Shown here: in pieces, positions 21,127 through 31,756 of the stretch
Position numbering within the stretch: position 1 is the stretch's first letter
Layout of the letters: each line of letters starts with the position of its first letter
From: Oscillospiraceae bacterium
GTDB lineage: Bacteria; Bacillota; Clostridia; Monoglobales; Monoglobaceae
Direction: 5' to 3'
DNA: 64,000 bases
Assembly: GCA_015068845.1 (NCBI GenBank)
Contig: SVJR01000002.1
Coordinates: 1-64,000 of the forward strand
Notes under the pieces: generated by a model
Told to the model about the DNA's origin: nothing
What the model saw: the letters and a program-made list of their open reading frames with translations, nothing else
Database searches by the model: none
Translations under genes and position numbers: made by a program

Positions 21127-24100
21127 TTGGCAGGAATACTTGATGTTTTCGATAAAGTAACCGTCCTTGACCCGTTTGCGCGGCAGCTTGAAGCCGCCGA
21201 GGTCGCGGACTTTATTGTCGATGTCAAAAATAAATCGGTCCGGGTTGATTTAAAGGCAGAGGCTCTGGTGGATTCAGCAGAGCTTTTTGAGTTTTCCGAA
21301 AATGTAAAAAGAATTTATGACCTTGAAAAGGTGGATATCCGCATAAAGTATGTGTGGGAAGGTCATAGTGATTTTGAATTTACAGACAAATATTACAGAA
21401 ATCTGCTCTATACCCTTTTTACACAAAAGGGAATCTGCAAGGCGTTTCTTATGGCAAGCTATGCATCCCTTGAGGGAGACACCCTCAAAATAAAAAATGT
21501 TAAAAGCGGTAAGGAAATACTGAAAAAGAACGAGTGCTCCAAAACTCTTGAAAATATAATCAGCTTTGAGCTGGACAGACCAATAAAGGTGGAAATCGGT
21601 GTTGAGGAATTTGACCTTGAGACCTACAAAATTGAGAAAAAGGAAATGGAGGAGGAAGTCGAAAAAAAGGCTTCAACCCCCATAAAACGGGAAATTCCCA
21701 AAGAAGAGGTTGCAGGCGAGATTGTTGAAATTCCCACCTCGGGAACGGTTTACGGCAAGCCCATTGACGAAGACCCGATTAAAATGATAGAGCTTCGTGC
21801 AGGAATGGGAATGACCACCATCCGCGGCGAGGTTCTGGATGTGGAGACCCGTGAAATAAACAAAGAAGGCAAGCTTGCATACATTGCAGTTAATTTTGAT
21901 ATAGGCGACGATACCTGGGCGATAAGCTGTGAGATATTCGGCGATGCAAAGAAGGTAAGGAATGTTGTTCCTGCAATCAAGGCGGGGAACATTCTCTCAG
22001 TCCGTGGCAACTATGACTATGTTGAACGCGCTCGCTCTGAAAAGATGAAGGTCTACTCGGTGGAAATCCACGAAAAACCGGGAATCCGTATGGATATGGC
22101 GGAGAAAAAGCGTGTTGAACTGCATCTCCACACCAAAATGAGTGCAAAGGACGCAATCACCTCGGCATCAGACCTGATTAACCGTGCGGCAAAGTGGGGC
22201 CACAAGGCAATTGCAATCACAGACCACGGTGTGGCTCAGGCGTTCCCCGAGAGCTTCGGCACTCTCAAAAAAATCCGCAAGGGCGGTCAGGACTTCAAGA
22301 TTCTTTACGGAACCGAAGGTTATTATGTGAATGACCTGCCCGTAGGCACGGACAGCATTCCCAAAAGCTATAAGGACGATATTTACATAGTATTTGATAT
22401 AGAAACCACGGGACTTTCTCCCGAGACCGAGACCATAACCGAAATCGGCGGCGTGAAGATTATGGACGGCGAGATTGTGAACACATTTTCCCGTCTTGTA
22501 AATCCCCAAAGACCGATTCCACCGCAGATTACCGAGCTTACGGGAATTTCCGACGAGATGGTAAAGGACGCCCCGACAATCGACGAGGTTTTGCCCGAAT
22601 TTATTGACTTCTGCGGAACCCGCAACAGCGTGAAAAACTTCATTGTGGCACACAATGCAAAGTTTGATGTGAGTTTTATTAAAGCCGAAGTAAAACGCTA
22701 TAACGAGAAATTAGAAGAGGGACAATCCCCCCTCAGCTTTGACGAGTTCCCGATTATAGACACAATCGACCTTTCAAAGGAACTGTTCCCTGATGAAAAG
22801 TCGCACAGGCTTGATTTGATGTGTGAGAGGCTGGGAGTTTCCCTTGAAAACCACCACCGTGCTCTCGACGATGCAACTGCAACCGCCGAGGCATTTATTA
22901 AGCTGCTTATGTTAAAGGAAGAAAAGGAAGCTACCTTTGACGAAAGCTGGACAATTGACAAAAACGAGGACTTCCTCAAAAGTCCGTATAACCATATTAT
23001 TCTGCTTGCAAAGAACGAGCAGGGTCTTAAAAATATGTATAAGCTCATTTCCAAGTCTAACCTTGACTACTTCTATAAGCGCCCCAGAATGTATAAAAGC
23101 GTACTGTCACGGCTTCGTGAGGGGCTTATAATCGGTAGTGCTTGCGAGGCTGGCGAGCTTTACATTGCAATCCGTGAGGGCAGACCCGAGGAGGAAGTTG
23201 AAAAGATTGCAAACTTCTACGACTACCTTGAAATTCAGCCGCTTGGCAATAATGAATTTATGGTGCGAAACGGCGATGTTGAAAGCCGTGAGACCCTCAA
23301 GGACTTTAACCGCAAAATCTGCGAGCTGGGTGAAAAGCTGGGTAAGCCCGTAGTTGCGACCTGTGATGTCCATTTTATGGACCCGAAGGACGAGCTTTAC
23401 CGCAGAATTTTGCAGGGCGCTCAGGGCTACGGCGATGCGGATATGCAGGCACCGCTTTATTTCAGAACAACCGACGAGATGCTGGAGGAATTCAGCTATC
23501 TAGGCAAGGAAAAGGCGTATGAGGTGGTTGTTACCAACACCAACCTCATTGCGGATATGATTGAGGACATTGAACCGCTCAAGGGTGGCACCTACAACCC
23601 GTCAATCGAGAACTGCGAACAGGACCTCCTTGATATGTGCCACGCCAAGGCACACCGTGAATACGGTGAGGTTCTGCCCGAAATTGTTCAGGAACGAATG
23701 GACCGTGAGCTTGGCTGTATTTTGAGATACGGCTATGCTGTTATGTATATGATTGCCCACAAGCTGGTTAAAAAGTCCAATGAGGCAGGCTACTTAGTTG
23801 GCTCCCGAGGCTCTGTCGGCTCGTCCTTTGCGGCGTACCTTGCAGGGATTACCGAGGTTAACGCCCTTGCGCCCCACTATATCTGCCCCAACTGTAAGGA
23901 GTCAGAATTCTTTACAAAGGGCGAATACAACATTGGCATAGATATGCCCGACAAAATCTGTCCCAAATGCGGAGAAAAGATGCATAAGGACGGTTTTAAC
24001 ATTCCTTTTGAAACATTCCTTGGCTTCAAGGGCGACAAAGTCCCCGATATCGACCTTAACTTCTCCGGCGAGTATCAGGCGACCGCCCACAAATATGTCG

Positions 24101-25485
24101 GAGAGCTGTTCGGCGATGCCTTTGTTTTCAAGGCAGGAACAATCGGTACAATTGCCGACAAGACCGCAATAGGGTTTTACGGAAAGAAATACTATGAAAA
24201 GAAGGGGGTTATCCCCACTCAGGCGGAGCTAAAGCGTGTTTCAAAAGGGCTGGTTGATATAAAGAACACCACGGGTCAGCACCCCGGCGGAATTATCGTG
24301 TGCCCCAAAACAATGGATATTCACGAGTTCTGTCCCGTTCAGCATCCGGCGGAGAAGAAGGAGTCGGGGGTTATAACCACGCATTTTGACTTCCATTCAA
24401 TCCATGATAATTTGTTGAAGCTTGATATACTCGGTCACGATGACCCGTCGACAATTAGAATGCTTGAAACCCTGACGGGGCTTGATGCGACCAAAATTCC
24501 TCTTGATGACCCCGACACAATGCGGATATTCTCAAGCACCGAGACAATAGGTGTAACGCCCGAACAAATTCGCTCCAAGGTCGGAACCTTCGGTATTCCT
24601 GAGTTTGGAACTTCGTTCACAAGACAAATGCTGCTCGACACCTTGCCGACAACCTTTTACGAGCTTGTTCTGATTGCAGGTCTCTCCCACGGAACGGATG
24701 TGTGGCTGGGCAACGCTCAGGAGCTTATCAAGGCGGGCACGGCAACGCTTTCCGAGGTTATCGGTGTTCGTGACGATATTATGACATATCTTATGAATAA
24801 GGGCGTAGAGCCCGGGCTTGCCTTCAAGATAATGGAGTTTGTCCGTAAGGGCAGAGCCGCAAAGGAGGGTATGCCCGAGGAATATGAAACACCTATGCGT
24901 GAGAATAATGTCCCCGACTGGTACATTGACTCCTGTAAAAAGATTAAGTATATGTTCCCTAAAGCCCACGCAGCTGCGTATGTAATGATGGCGTTCCGTG
25001 TTGCGTATTTCAAGGTGCATTACCCCATAGACTTCTATATTGCGTACTATACTGTCCGTGCCGACTTGTTCGATGCGGCGATTATGGCGCAGGGCGACGA
25101 ATTTCTTTTAAACGAGATGCGAAACCTCGAACAACGCCAGAACGATTGGTCTGCAACCGAGAAGTCGGTCTATACAATATGCGAAATTGTTCACGAGATG
25201 TATCAGCGTGGCATAGAATTTCTGCCGGCAGACCTTTATGAATCCGATGCGTTCAAGTTCCAGAAGGTGGACGGGAAAATCCGTCTCCCCATTAATGCCT
25301 TTCAGGGCGTGGGTAACGCCGCGGCGCAGAATATTGCTGATGCACGAAAAGACGGCGAGTTTATGTCGGTTGACGATTTAAAGACACGCGCCAAACTCAC
25401 CAAAACGGTAATTGAAACCCTTCGTGACAACGGCTGTCTCAAGGGCCTGCCGGAAACGAGCCAAATCTCACTGTTTGATTTTTAG
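21127..25485 (+). CDS. polC: DNA polymerase III subunit alpha, PolC type (with 3'-5' exonuclease domain)
   Basis: PHP motif VELHLHTKMSAKDAIT, exonuclease YIVFDIETTGLSPETE, polymerase PDIDLNFSGEYQ...GTIGTIADKTAIGF. Confidence 0.97.
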   Translation: MAGILDVFDKVTVLDPFARQLEAAEVADFIVDVKNKSVRVDLKAEALVDSAELFEFSENVKRIYDLEKVDIRIKYVWEGHSDFEFTDKYYRNLLYTLFTQKGICKAFLMASYASLEGDTLKIKNVKSGKEILKKNECSKTLENIISFELDRPIKVEIGVEEFDLETYKIEKKEMEEEVEKKASTPIKREIPKEEVAGEIVEIPTSGTVYGKPIDEDPIKMIELRAGMGMTTIRGEVLDVETREINKEGKLAYIAVNFDIGDDTWAISCEIFGDAKKVRNVVPAIKAGNILSVRGNYDYVERARSEKMKVYSVEIHEKPGIRMDMAEKKRVELHLHTKMSAKDAITSASDLINRAAKWGHKAIAITDHGVAQAFPESFGTLKKIRKGGQDFKILYGTEGYYVNDLPVGTDSIPKSYKDDIYIVFDIETTGLSPETETITEIGGVKIMDGEIVNTFSRLVNPQRPIPPQITELTGISDEMVKDAPTIDEVLPEFIDFCGTRNSVKNFIVAHNAKFDVSFIKAEVKRYNEKLEEGQSPLSFDEFPIIDTIDLSKELFPDEKSHRLDLMCERLGVSLENHHRALDDATATAEAFIKLLMLKEEKEATFDESWTIDKNEDFLKSPYNHIILLAKNEQGLKNMYKLISKSNLDYFYKRPRMYKSVLSRLREGLIIGSACEAGELYIAIREGRPEEEVEKIANFYDYLEIQPLGNNEFMVRNGDVESRETLKDFNRKICELGEKLGKPVVATCDVHFMDPKDELYRRILQGAQGYGDADMQAPLYFRTTDEMLEEFSYLGKEKAYEVVVTNTNLIADMIEDIEPLKGGTYNPSIENCEQDLLDMCHAKAHREYGEVLPEIVQERMDRELGCILRYGYAVMYMIAHKLVKKSNEAGYLVGSRGSVGSSFAAYLAGITEVNALAPHYICPNCKESEFFTKGEYNIGIDMPDKICPKCGEKMHKDGFNIPFETFLGFKGDKVPDIDLNFSGEYQATAHKYVGELFGDAFVFKAGTIGTIADKTAIGFYGKKYYEKKGVIPTQAELKRVSKGLVDIKNTTGQHPGGIIVCPKTMDIHEFCPVQHPAEKKESGVITTHFDFHSIHDNLLKLDILGHDDPSTIRMLETLTGLDATKIPLDDPDTMRIFSSTETIGVTPEQIRSKVGTFGIPEFGTSFTRQMLLDTLPTTFYELVLIAGLSHGTDVWLGNAQELIKAGTATLSEVIGVRDDIMTYLMNKGVEPGLAFKIMEFVRKGRAAKEGMPEEYETPMRENNVPDWYIDSCKKIKYMFPKAHAAAYVMMAFRVAYFKVHYPIDFYIAYYTVRADLFDAAIMAQGDEFLLNEMRNLEQRQNDWSATEKSVYTICEIVHEMYQRGIEFLPADLYESDAFKFQKVDGKIRLPINAFQGVGNAAAQNIADARKDGEFMSVDDLKTRAKLTKTVIETLRDNGCLKGLPETSQISLFDF

Positions 25486-25564
25486 GCGCATTATTTGCAC
25501 GATTGATATTTAATATACCCCTTTGGTGGGGGTCTTTATATTGCGTAAGAAAGGAAAATCCATA

Positions 25565-27721
25565 ATGACTATTGCACAACAGCTTGCACAGGAGCTAAAC
25601 CTTAAACAGTGGCAGGTGGACAACACCATTGCACTTATCGACGAGGGGAACACAATCCCCTTTATTTCCCGTTACCGCAAAGAGGCAACAGGCGAGCTTA
25701 ATGATGAGGTTCTGCGTGTTTTCAATGACCGCCTGACTTATCTCCGTAATATGGAAGAACGCAAAGCAGACATCAAACGAATTATCGAAGAACAGGGCAA
25801 ACTGACCGACGAGCTTGCGGCGGAAATTGACAACGCCCAAAAACTTTCGGAACTTGAGGACATCTACCGACCCTACCGCCCCAAACGCCGCACCCGTGCG
25901 ACAGTTGCAAAGGAAAAGGGTCTTGAGCCCCTTGCAAACCTTTTGTATCTGCAGATGACCAAGGACGGCACGCCCGAGGATATGGCACAGCCGTTCATTG
26001 ACCCCGAAAAGGGCGTTGAAACTGCAGAGAATGCACTTCAGGGAGCGATGGATATTATTGCCGAGGCGATTTCTGACAATGCGGAGCACCGCAAAAAGAT
26101 AAGGGAGCTGACCCAAAAGGGCGGACTCCTTGTGTCAAAGGCGCAAAACCCCGATGAGGACTCGGTTTACCGCAACTACTACGAGTATTCCGAGCCGGTT
26201 TCAAAGGCAGTTCCGCACAGAGTTCTTGCAATCAACCGTGGCGAAAACGAAAAGTTCCTTTCTGTTAAAATCGAAATAGAGGACGAGAAGATATTAAACT
26301 ACCTCAATCGTGCCGAGCTTTCAAAGGACGATGCGGTGGGCAAGGAGCTGGTAGAGGCGGCAATAGCTGATGCGTATTCCAGACTCATTCAGCCGGCAAT
26401 CGAAAGAGAAATCCGCAACGAGCTTACCGATACCGCCCACGAGCAGGCAATGCAGATTTTCAGGGAAAACCTCAAAAACCTACTTATGCAAGCACCAATC
26501 CGTGGCCAGATTGTAATCGGGCTTGACCCCGGCTACCGTACCGGCTGTAAGGTTGGCGTGGTTGACGAAACCGGCAGAGTTCTGGACACCGGCGTGATTT
26601 ATATCACCCATTCCGATGCACAAAGGGAGCAGGCAAAGACCTTTATCAAGGGTCTTATCCAAAAGCATAATGTAACCCTTATCTCCATAGGTAACGGAAC
26701 CGCATCAAAGGAGACCGAAATCTTTGCGGCAAACCTGATAAAGGAAATCAAGGACAAAACAGTTAAGTATATAATCACCAATGAAGCAGGGGCATCGGTA
26801 TATTCCGCATCGGTGCTCGGCGCAAAGGAGTTCCCCGACTTTGATGTTACCCAGCGTAGCGCAATTTCTATTGCAAGACGAGTTCAGGACCCCCTTGCCG
26901 AGCTTGTTAAGATTGAACCCAAGGCAATCGGTGTTGGCCAGTACCAGCACGATATGAACCAGAAACGCCTTGACGAAGTTTTGGGCGGCGTGGTTGAAGA
27001 CTGCGTAAACAGCGTTGGTGTTGACCTCAACACTGCGTCTGCACCACTCCTCAAATATATTTCGGGAATAAGCGAGACTATTGCGGCAAACATTGTTAAA
27101 TACCGTGAGGAAGAGGGTCGGTTCACAAGCCGTGCCCAGCTGAAAAAGGTGTCAAAGCTTGGACCAAAGGCGTTTGAACAGTGCGCAGGCTTTTTAAGAA
27201 TTGCGGGCGGCAAGAATGTGTTTGACAACACCTCTGTCCACCCCGAATCCTACGATGCTGCAGAAAAATTAGTCGAGGCTCTCGGCTACACCGTAAAGGA
27301 TGTGGAGGAGGGCAACCTCAAGGACATTCATGACAGAGTAAAGGCAAAGAAGATAGAAACCCTTGCCGAAGCTTTGGACGTTGGTGTTCCTACACTCCGA
27401 GATATTATTGACGAAATAGTGAAACCCGGCCGCGACCCCCGCGATTCGGTTGAACAGCCGCTTCTTCGTGAGGATGTAATGTCCCTTGAGGACTTAAAGC
27501 CCGAAATGATTCTCACCGGAACAGTCCGCAATGTAATCGACTTTGGTGCATTTGTGGATATTGGCGTTCATCAGGACGGACTTGTTCACATATCGCAGCT
27601 CAGCGATAAGTTCGTAAAGCATCCTATGGATGTGGTATCAATCGGTGACATTGTAAAGGTTAAGGTTTTGGAAGTAGATGCTTTGAAAAAGCGTATATCC
27701 CTTACAATGAAGGGGCTTTAA
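25565..27721 (+). CDS. tex: Tex family RNA-binding transcriptional accessory protein
   Basis: MTIAQQLAQELNLKQWQVDNTIALIDEGNTIPFISRYRKEATGELND...; C-terminal S1 domain GTVRNVIDFGAFVDIGVHQDGLVHISQLSDKF. Confidence 0.95.
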   Translation: MTIAQQLAQELNLKQWQVDNTIALIDEGNTIPFISRYRKEATGELNDEVLRVFNDRLTYLRNMEERKADIKRIIEEQGKLTDELAAEIDNAQKLSELEDIYRPYRPKRRTRATVAKEKGLEPLANLLYLQMTKDGTPEDMAQPFIDPEKGVETAENALQGAMDIIAEAISDNAEHRKKIRELTQKGGLLVSKAQNPDEDSVYRNYYEYSEPVSKAVPHRVLAINRGENEKFLSVKIEIEDEKILNYLNRAELSKDDAVGKELVEAAIADAYSRLIQPAIEREIRNELTDTAHEQAMQIFRENLKNLLMQAPIRGQIVIGLDPGYRTGCKVGVVDETGRVLDTGVIYITHSDAQREQAKTFIKGLIQKHNVTLISIGNGTASKETEIFAANLIKEIKDKTVKYIITNEAGASVYSASVLGAKEFPDFDVTQRSAISIARRVQDPLAELVKIEPKAIGVGQYQHDMNQKRLDEVLGGVVEDCVNSVGVDLNTASAPLLKYISGISETIAANIVKYREEEGRFTSRAQLKKVSKLGPKAFEQCAGFLRIAGGKNVFDNTSVHPESYDAAEKLVEALGYTVKDVEEGNLKDIHDRVKAKKIETLAEALDVGVPTLRDIIDEIVKPGRDPRDSVEQPLLREDVMSLEDLKPEMILTGTVRNVIDFGAFVDIGVHQDGLVHISQLSDKFVKHPMDVVSIGDIVKVKVLEVDALKKRISLTMKGL

Positions 27722-27757
27722 GACTCTTTGACAAGCTCAGAGTGACAGACGGCGCAT

Positions 27758-27785
27758 TGTAGGGGCGATTCGCGAATCGCCCGTC
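27758..27785. repeat. REP-like palindrome, short form
   Basis: TGTAGGGGCGATTCGCGAATCGCCCGTC. Confidence 0.6.
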
Positions 27786-27864
27786 TTCTCACATTGTCAT
27801 TTAAAACATGGTGAAGAATCTTTGTGTAAATGTCAAATTATGGAAAATAAGGAGATTCAATAAG

Positions 27865-29199
27865 TTGAAGAATATATACAAAAGCTTCTTTTGGCTTATG
27901 GTGCCTATGGCGCTGAAGGAGCTGATTGCGGCGTTTATAAATCTTTTGGACAGCGTTATGCTGGGCTCGTTTGGCGGCGATGTGATAGCCGCTGTCGGGA
28001 TAGCAAACCAGTGGTTCTTTCTGTTCAGCTTGGTTGTGTTTGGCGTCTGCGGCGGTGCAGGGGTTTTTGCCTCCCAGTACTGGGGCGCGCGGAACTATGG
28101 CAGAATGCGAAAGGTTCTTGGCCTTAATATAATATTGGTTATTATGGCGGCAGTAATTTTTGTCTTGCCGGCAAGCCTTGCTCCGGAAGCTATTATACGG
28201 GTTTTCCGCAAGGATGCGGCAGTTGTGGAGTACGGCGCAAATTATCTGAGGATTGCCTGCTTTTCGTACATATTTGCAGGGCTGACCTCGGCATTTGACA
28301 TCAGCCTTTGTTGCAGCGAGAAGGCGAATATTCCGTTTATTTCAAGATTGGTGGGACTTTTTGTAAACCTTGTTGCAAACCAGCTTCTTATATTCGGTGC
28401 AGGCCCTATCCCTGCAATGGGCGTTGAGGGTGCGGCAATTGCAACAATTATTGCAAGGGCTACCGAGTTTTTGATAATTCTCGGCGCAGTTTACGGCAAA
28501 AAACTGCTCCAGGCGGCAACGCCAAAAGAATTGTTCTCTGTTCCCACGGATATGCTTGGTGGCTACTTCAAGGCTGCAGTTCCTATAATAATCAACGAGA
28601 GCGTGTGGGCACTCGGAACAACTGTCTATTCGTGGGTGTATTCCCAGATAAGCACCGATGCCACAGTTATAATTACAATCGTACAGAATGTTGAACGCCT
28701 TCTTCTGGTGTTCTTCCACGGCGGCGGCAACGCCACGGGAATTCTGGTGGGCAAAATGATTGGCGGCGGCGAGTACGATAAGGCGTATAGTGTTTCAAAA
28801 CGCCTTTGTTTTATGAATACGGCATTCTCTCTTGCTATCTCCGCGGTGTTTATTCTGGCAAGACCGCTTGTGCTTATCCCGTACAACATTACCCCCGAGG
28901 TTTACAGCGAGGCACTTAAGGTTCTCTTTCTTATGGCGTGCTTTATGAACATTAAGGCTCTGACCTTCCTGTTCATTGTAGGAATTTTCCGTAACGGTGG
29001 TGACCCGAAGGTGGCGGCGGCAATTGATATAAGCTCTGTGTGGCTGGTGGGTGTTCCGCTTGTGTGTCTTTCGGGCCTTGTCCTTAAGCTCCCCATAACT
29101 CATATATATCTTATGATGATGGTTGAGGAGCTTGTGAAGCTTATTCTCTCAATCTGGCGCTTCAAGAGCAAAAAGTGGATACGCAACCTTGTGAAGTAA
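27865..29199 (+). CDS. MATE family efflux transporter
   Basis: LKNIYKSFFWLMVPMALKELIAAFINLLDSVMLGSFGGDVIAAVGIANQWFFLFS...; TTG start after AAGGAG chosen. Confidence 0.92.
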   Translation: MKNIYKSFFWLMVPMALKELIAAFINLLDSVMLGSFGGDVIAAVGIANQWFFLFSLVVFGVCGGAGVFASQYWGARNYGRMRKVLGLNIILVIMAAVIFVLPASLAPEAIIRVFRKDAAVVEYGANYLRIACFSYIFAGLTSAFDISLCCSEKANIPFISRLVGLFVNLVANQLLIFGAGPIPAMGVEGAAIATIIARATEFLIILGAVYGKKLLQAATPKELFSVPTDMLGGYFKAAVPIIINESVWALGTTVYSWVYSQISTDATVIITIVQNVERLLLVFFHGGGNATGILVGKMIGGGEYDKAYSVSKRLCFMNTAFSLAISAVFILARPLVLIPYNITPEVYSEALKVLFLMACFMNIKALTFLFIVGIFRNGGDPKVAAAIDISSVWLVGVPLVCLSGLVLKLPITHIYLMMMVEELVKLILSIWRFKSKKWIRNLVK

Positions 29200-29239
29200 A
29201 GTTTTTGGCCCGGGCACACGCCCGGGTTTTGTTTTTCAA

Positions 29240-29255
29240 TGTTTCCCGTGAAACA
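29240..29255. promoter_or_regulatory. parS-like site 1
   Basis: TGTTTCCCGTGAAACA, one mismatch to parS TGTTTCACGTGAAACA. Confidence 0.75.
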
Positions 29256-29279
29256 AAGCAAGCGATGTCGCCCTGTTGT

Positions 29280-29310
29280 TGTAGGGGCGGATGCCCACAT
29301 CCGCCCGTTG
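29280..29310. repeat. REP-like palindrome between the two parS-like sites
   Basis: TGTAGGGGCGGATGCCCACATCCGCCCGTTG. Confidence 0.65.
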
Positions 29311-29324
29311 TCAAAAGGTCTTAT

Positions 29325-29340
29325 TGTTTCACGGGAAACA
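29325..29340. promoter_or_regulatory. parS-like site 2
   Basis: TGTTTCACGGGAAACA, one mismatch to parS consensus; exact reverse complement of site 1. Confidence 0.75.
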
Positions 29341-29436
29341 TTTTTAAAAAATTACTATTTTATATTGAAATTTATCCAAAATGGTGATATTATATTAAAT
29401 GTAAGAAAAATTCTATGATATGGAGATATACTGAAT

Positions 29437-30201
29437 ATGGGAAAGGTTATTGCCATAGCGAATCAGAAGGGCGGAGTGGGCAAAACCACAACTGCCGTTA
29501 ATTTAAGTGCCTGCCTTGGCAAACGGGGCAAAAAGGTACTTCTTATAGATATAGACCCTCAGGGCAACACCACAAGCGGCTTGGGTGTTGACCCTAAAAG
29601 TGTGGAACAATCCATCTACGATTGCATAATCAATGATGTTCCTATGAGTGAGGTTATTATAAAGACGGAATTTGATAATCTTTGGATTTGTCCGTCAAAC
29701 ATACATCTTGCGGGTGCAGAACTTGAACTTGTAATGCGTGAAAACCGCGAATATGTACTTAAAAACTCCATTAAGGAGATTAAGGATAATTTTGATTTTA
29801 TATTTATCGACTGTCCGCCGTCACTGGGGCTTATAACGCTTAACTCGTTTACTGCAACAGATACGGTGCTTGTACCTATCCAGTGCGAATATTACGCACT
29901 TGAGGGTCTTGGTCAGCTGACCAACACAATTAAAATGATAAAACAAAAGCTTAACCCCGAAATTTCACTTGAGGGCGTTCTGCTCACAATGTTTGACGCA
30001 AGAACAAACCTCTCCATTCAGGTGGTTGACGAGGTTAAAAAGTTCTTTAAATCACAGGTGTTTGCAACAATTATCCCTCGTAATGTGCGACTTTCCGAAG
30101 CCCCAAGCTTTGGTCAGCCGGTAATAGAATACGACAAAAACTCCCGCGGTGCCGAGGTTTACACCGAGCTTGCCGAGGAGCTTATAAAACGAAATAAATA
30201 A
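29437..30201 (+). CDS. parA: Chromosome partitioning ATPase ParA/Soj
   Basis: MGKVIAIANQKGGVGKTTTAVNLSACLGKRGKKVLLIDIDPQGNTTSGLG. Confidence 0.96.
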   Translation: MGKVIAIANQKGGVGKTTTAVNLSACLGKRGKKVLLIDIDPQGNTTSGLGVDPKSVEQSIYDCIINDVPMSEVIIKTEFDNLWICPSNIHLAGAELELVMRENREYVLKNSIKEIKDNFDFIFIDCPPSLGLITLNSFTATDTVLVPIQCEYYALEGLGQLTNTIKMIKQKLNPEISLEGVLLTMFDARTNLSIQVVDEVKKFFKSQVFATIIPRNVRLSEAPSFGQPVIEYDKNSRGAEVYTELAEELIKRNK

Positions 30202-30252
30202 CAGCAATTACCCCGGCAAAGGTCGGGATAACAGACCGAAAGGAGAATGATA

Positions 30253-31167
30253 ATGGCAGAAACAAGCACAAAGTCCAAGGCAAAAAAAGGCCTGGGGCGA
30301 GGCTTGGGTGCGTTCTTTGACGATGTTCCCGTTGCACCGGTAGCGCCGGAAGTGAAGCTTCCGCAGCCGGCAACAGAGGAACAAAGCGGCGTAATACGCC
30401 TGAAAATCCGAGACATCGAACCGAACCCCGACCAGCCCAGAAAAACCTTTGATAAAGAGGCGCTTGAAGCCCTTGCCTCATCGATTAAGGAACACGGCGT
30501 TATTCAGCCAATCCTTGTAAAGCCCGAAAATGGCGGCGTTTACATTATAATTGCCGGCGAAAGACGGTGGCGTGCCGCAAAGCTTGCGGGACTGAAGGAA
30601 ATCCCCTGCATAATCGGTGAATATACCGAAAAGGAAATTATGGAGGTTGCCCTCATTGAAAATCTGCAGAGAGAGGACCTCAATCCCATTGAAGAATCCG
30701 AGGGTTACAAAAAGCTGATGGATACCTTTGCTCTTACACAGGAAGAGGTTTCCCAAAGAGTGGGCAAAAGCCGCAGTGCGGTGGCAAACGCCCTTCGCTT
30801 AAATCAGCTTTCCGACACCGTAAAGAAAATGGTTGCCGACGGCAGAATCAGCGCAGGTCACGCAAGAGCAATACTCTCGCTTGAAAAAGAGTCCGACAGA
30901 CTTATCCTTGCCGAAAAAATTGAAAAAGACGGCCTCAGTGTCCGTCAGGCAGAAGCTGCAGCCGCAGTGATTGCCAAAAACCGCGGCACAAAAAAATCTA
31001 AAACCGTTGACAAAAACTTAGAGGCATACTTCAAAAATCTCGCCGACACACTTTCCCACAAGCTTGAAACAAAAGTTTCAATTAAGCACGGGAAAAAACG
31101 CGGCAAAATCGAAATCGAATATTACAGCAACGAGGATTTGGAAAATATACTTCGCAAATTAAAATAA
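30253..31167 (+). CDS. parB: ParB/Spo0J chromosome partitioning protein
   Basis: KKGLGRGLGAFFDD...IEPNPDQPRKTFDKEALEALASSIKEHGVIQPILV...IIAGERRWRAAKLAGLKEIP. Confidence 0.96.
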   Translation: MAETSTKSKAKKGLGRGLGAFFDDVPVAPVAPEVKLPQPATEEQSGVIRLKIRDIEPNPDQPRKTFDKEALEALASSIKEHGVIQPILVKPENGGVYIIIAGERRWRAAKLAGLKEIPCIIGEYTEKEIMEVALIENLQREDLNPIEESEGYKKLMDTFALTQEEVSQRVGKSRSAVANALRLNQLSDTVKKMVADGRISAGHARAILSLEKESDRLILAEKIEKDGLSVRQAEAAAAVIAKNRGTKKSKTVDKNLEAYFKNLADTLSHKLETKVSIKHGKKRGKIEIEYYSNEDLENILRKLK

Positions 31168-31309
31168 TTTCCAAGATTTGCCAGAAATTGACAAAAACCT
31201 GTTGCCCTACAAGGCGAAAAACGAACAAAGGCAATGAAAAGACATTGCCGAACAACCAAACGCCTTTAAGAGGCAAAATTTTGGCAAATGCGAGGGGTGC
31301 GAACAAGAG

Positions 31310-31729
31310 GTGAAAAATTTGAAGAAAAATTATAAAAAAGTATACGGTTACGGACTGATAATGGTGGTTTGCGTTATTCTTATCGTTCTGGTGGCTTGTT
31401 TATCCGAAACACGGCTCGACAGTTTTCAGGAGGAATACGAATTGCAGATGACCGGAAGTCAGAAACAAATTGAGCTGCTTGAAAAGCAAATTGTTGACCT
31501 GACCGAAAAAAACCGCGAGCTTGAGGAAAAGCTCCAAAAGACAGCGACGCTGGAGGCGGAGCTTGAAACCGGAAATCAGGCACTCAATGATTTGATAGAC
31601 ATTTACGGCCAATACAAAGACGGCGACAAATCGGCGGCTAAAGAAAAGTTCTCAAAAATTGAGCCAATCGGCTTTGACGATACGGCGCTTGCGTATTATC
31701 AGTTATTAAAAGACTTTTTAAATAAGTAG
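31310..31729 (+). CDS. Membrane-anchored coiled-coil protein of unknown function
   Basis: One N-terminal TM (YGLIMVVCVILIVLVACL) followed by heptad-rich segment; RBS-like AGAGG upstream; co-oriented with parB and serS. Confidence 0.7.
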   Translation: MKNLKKNYKKVYGYGLIMVVCVILIVLVACLSETRLDSFQEEYELQMTGSQKQIELLEKQIVDLTEKNRELEEKLQKTATLEAELETGNQALNDLIDIYGQYKDGDKSAAKEKFSKIEPIGFDDTALAYYQLLKDFLNK

Positions 31730-31756
31730 ACAATTTTACAAAAAGGAGATATAGAA

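Noticed and set aside
20140-27531. Antisense ORFs over ispG, polC and tex (e.g. 20682..21227, 22168..22653, 25595..26116)
   Set aside because: Codon-bias shadows of strongly conserved plus-strand genes.
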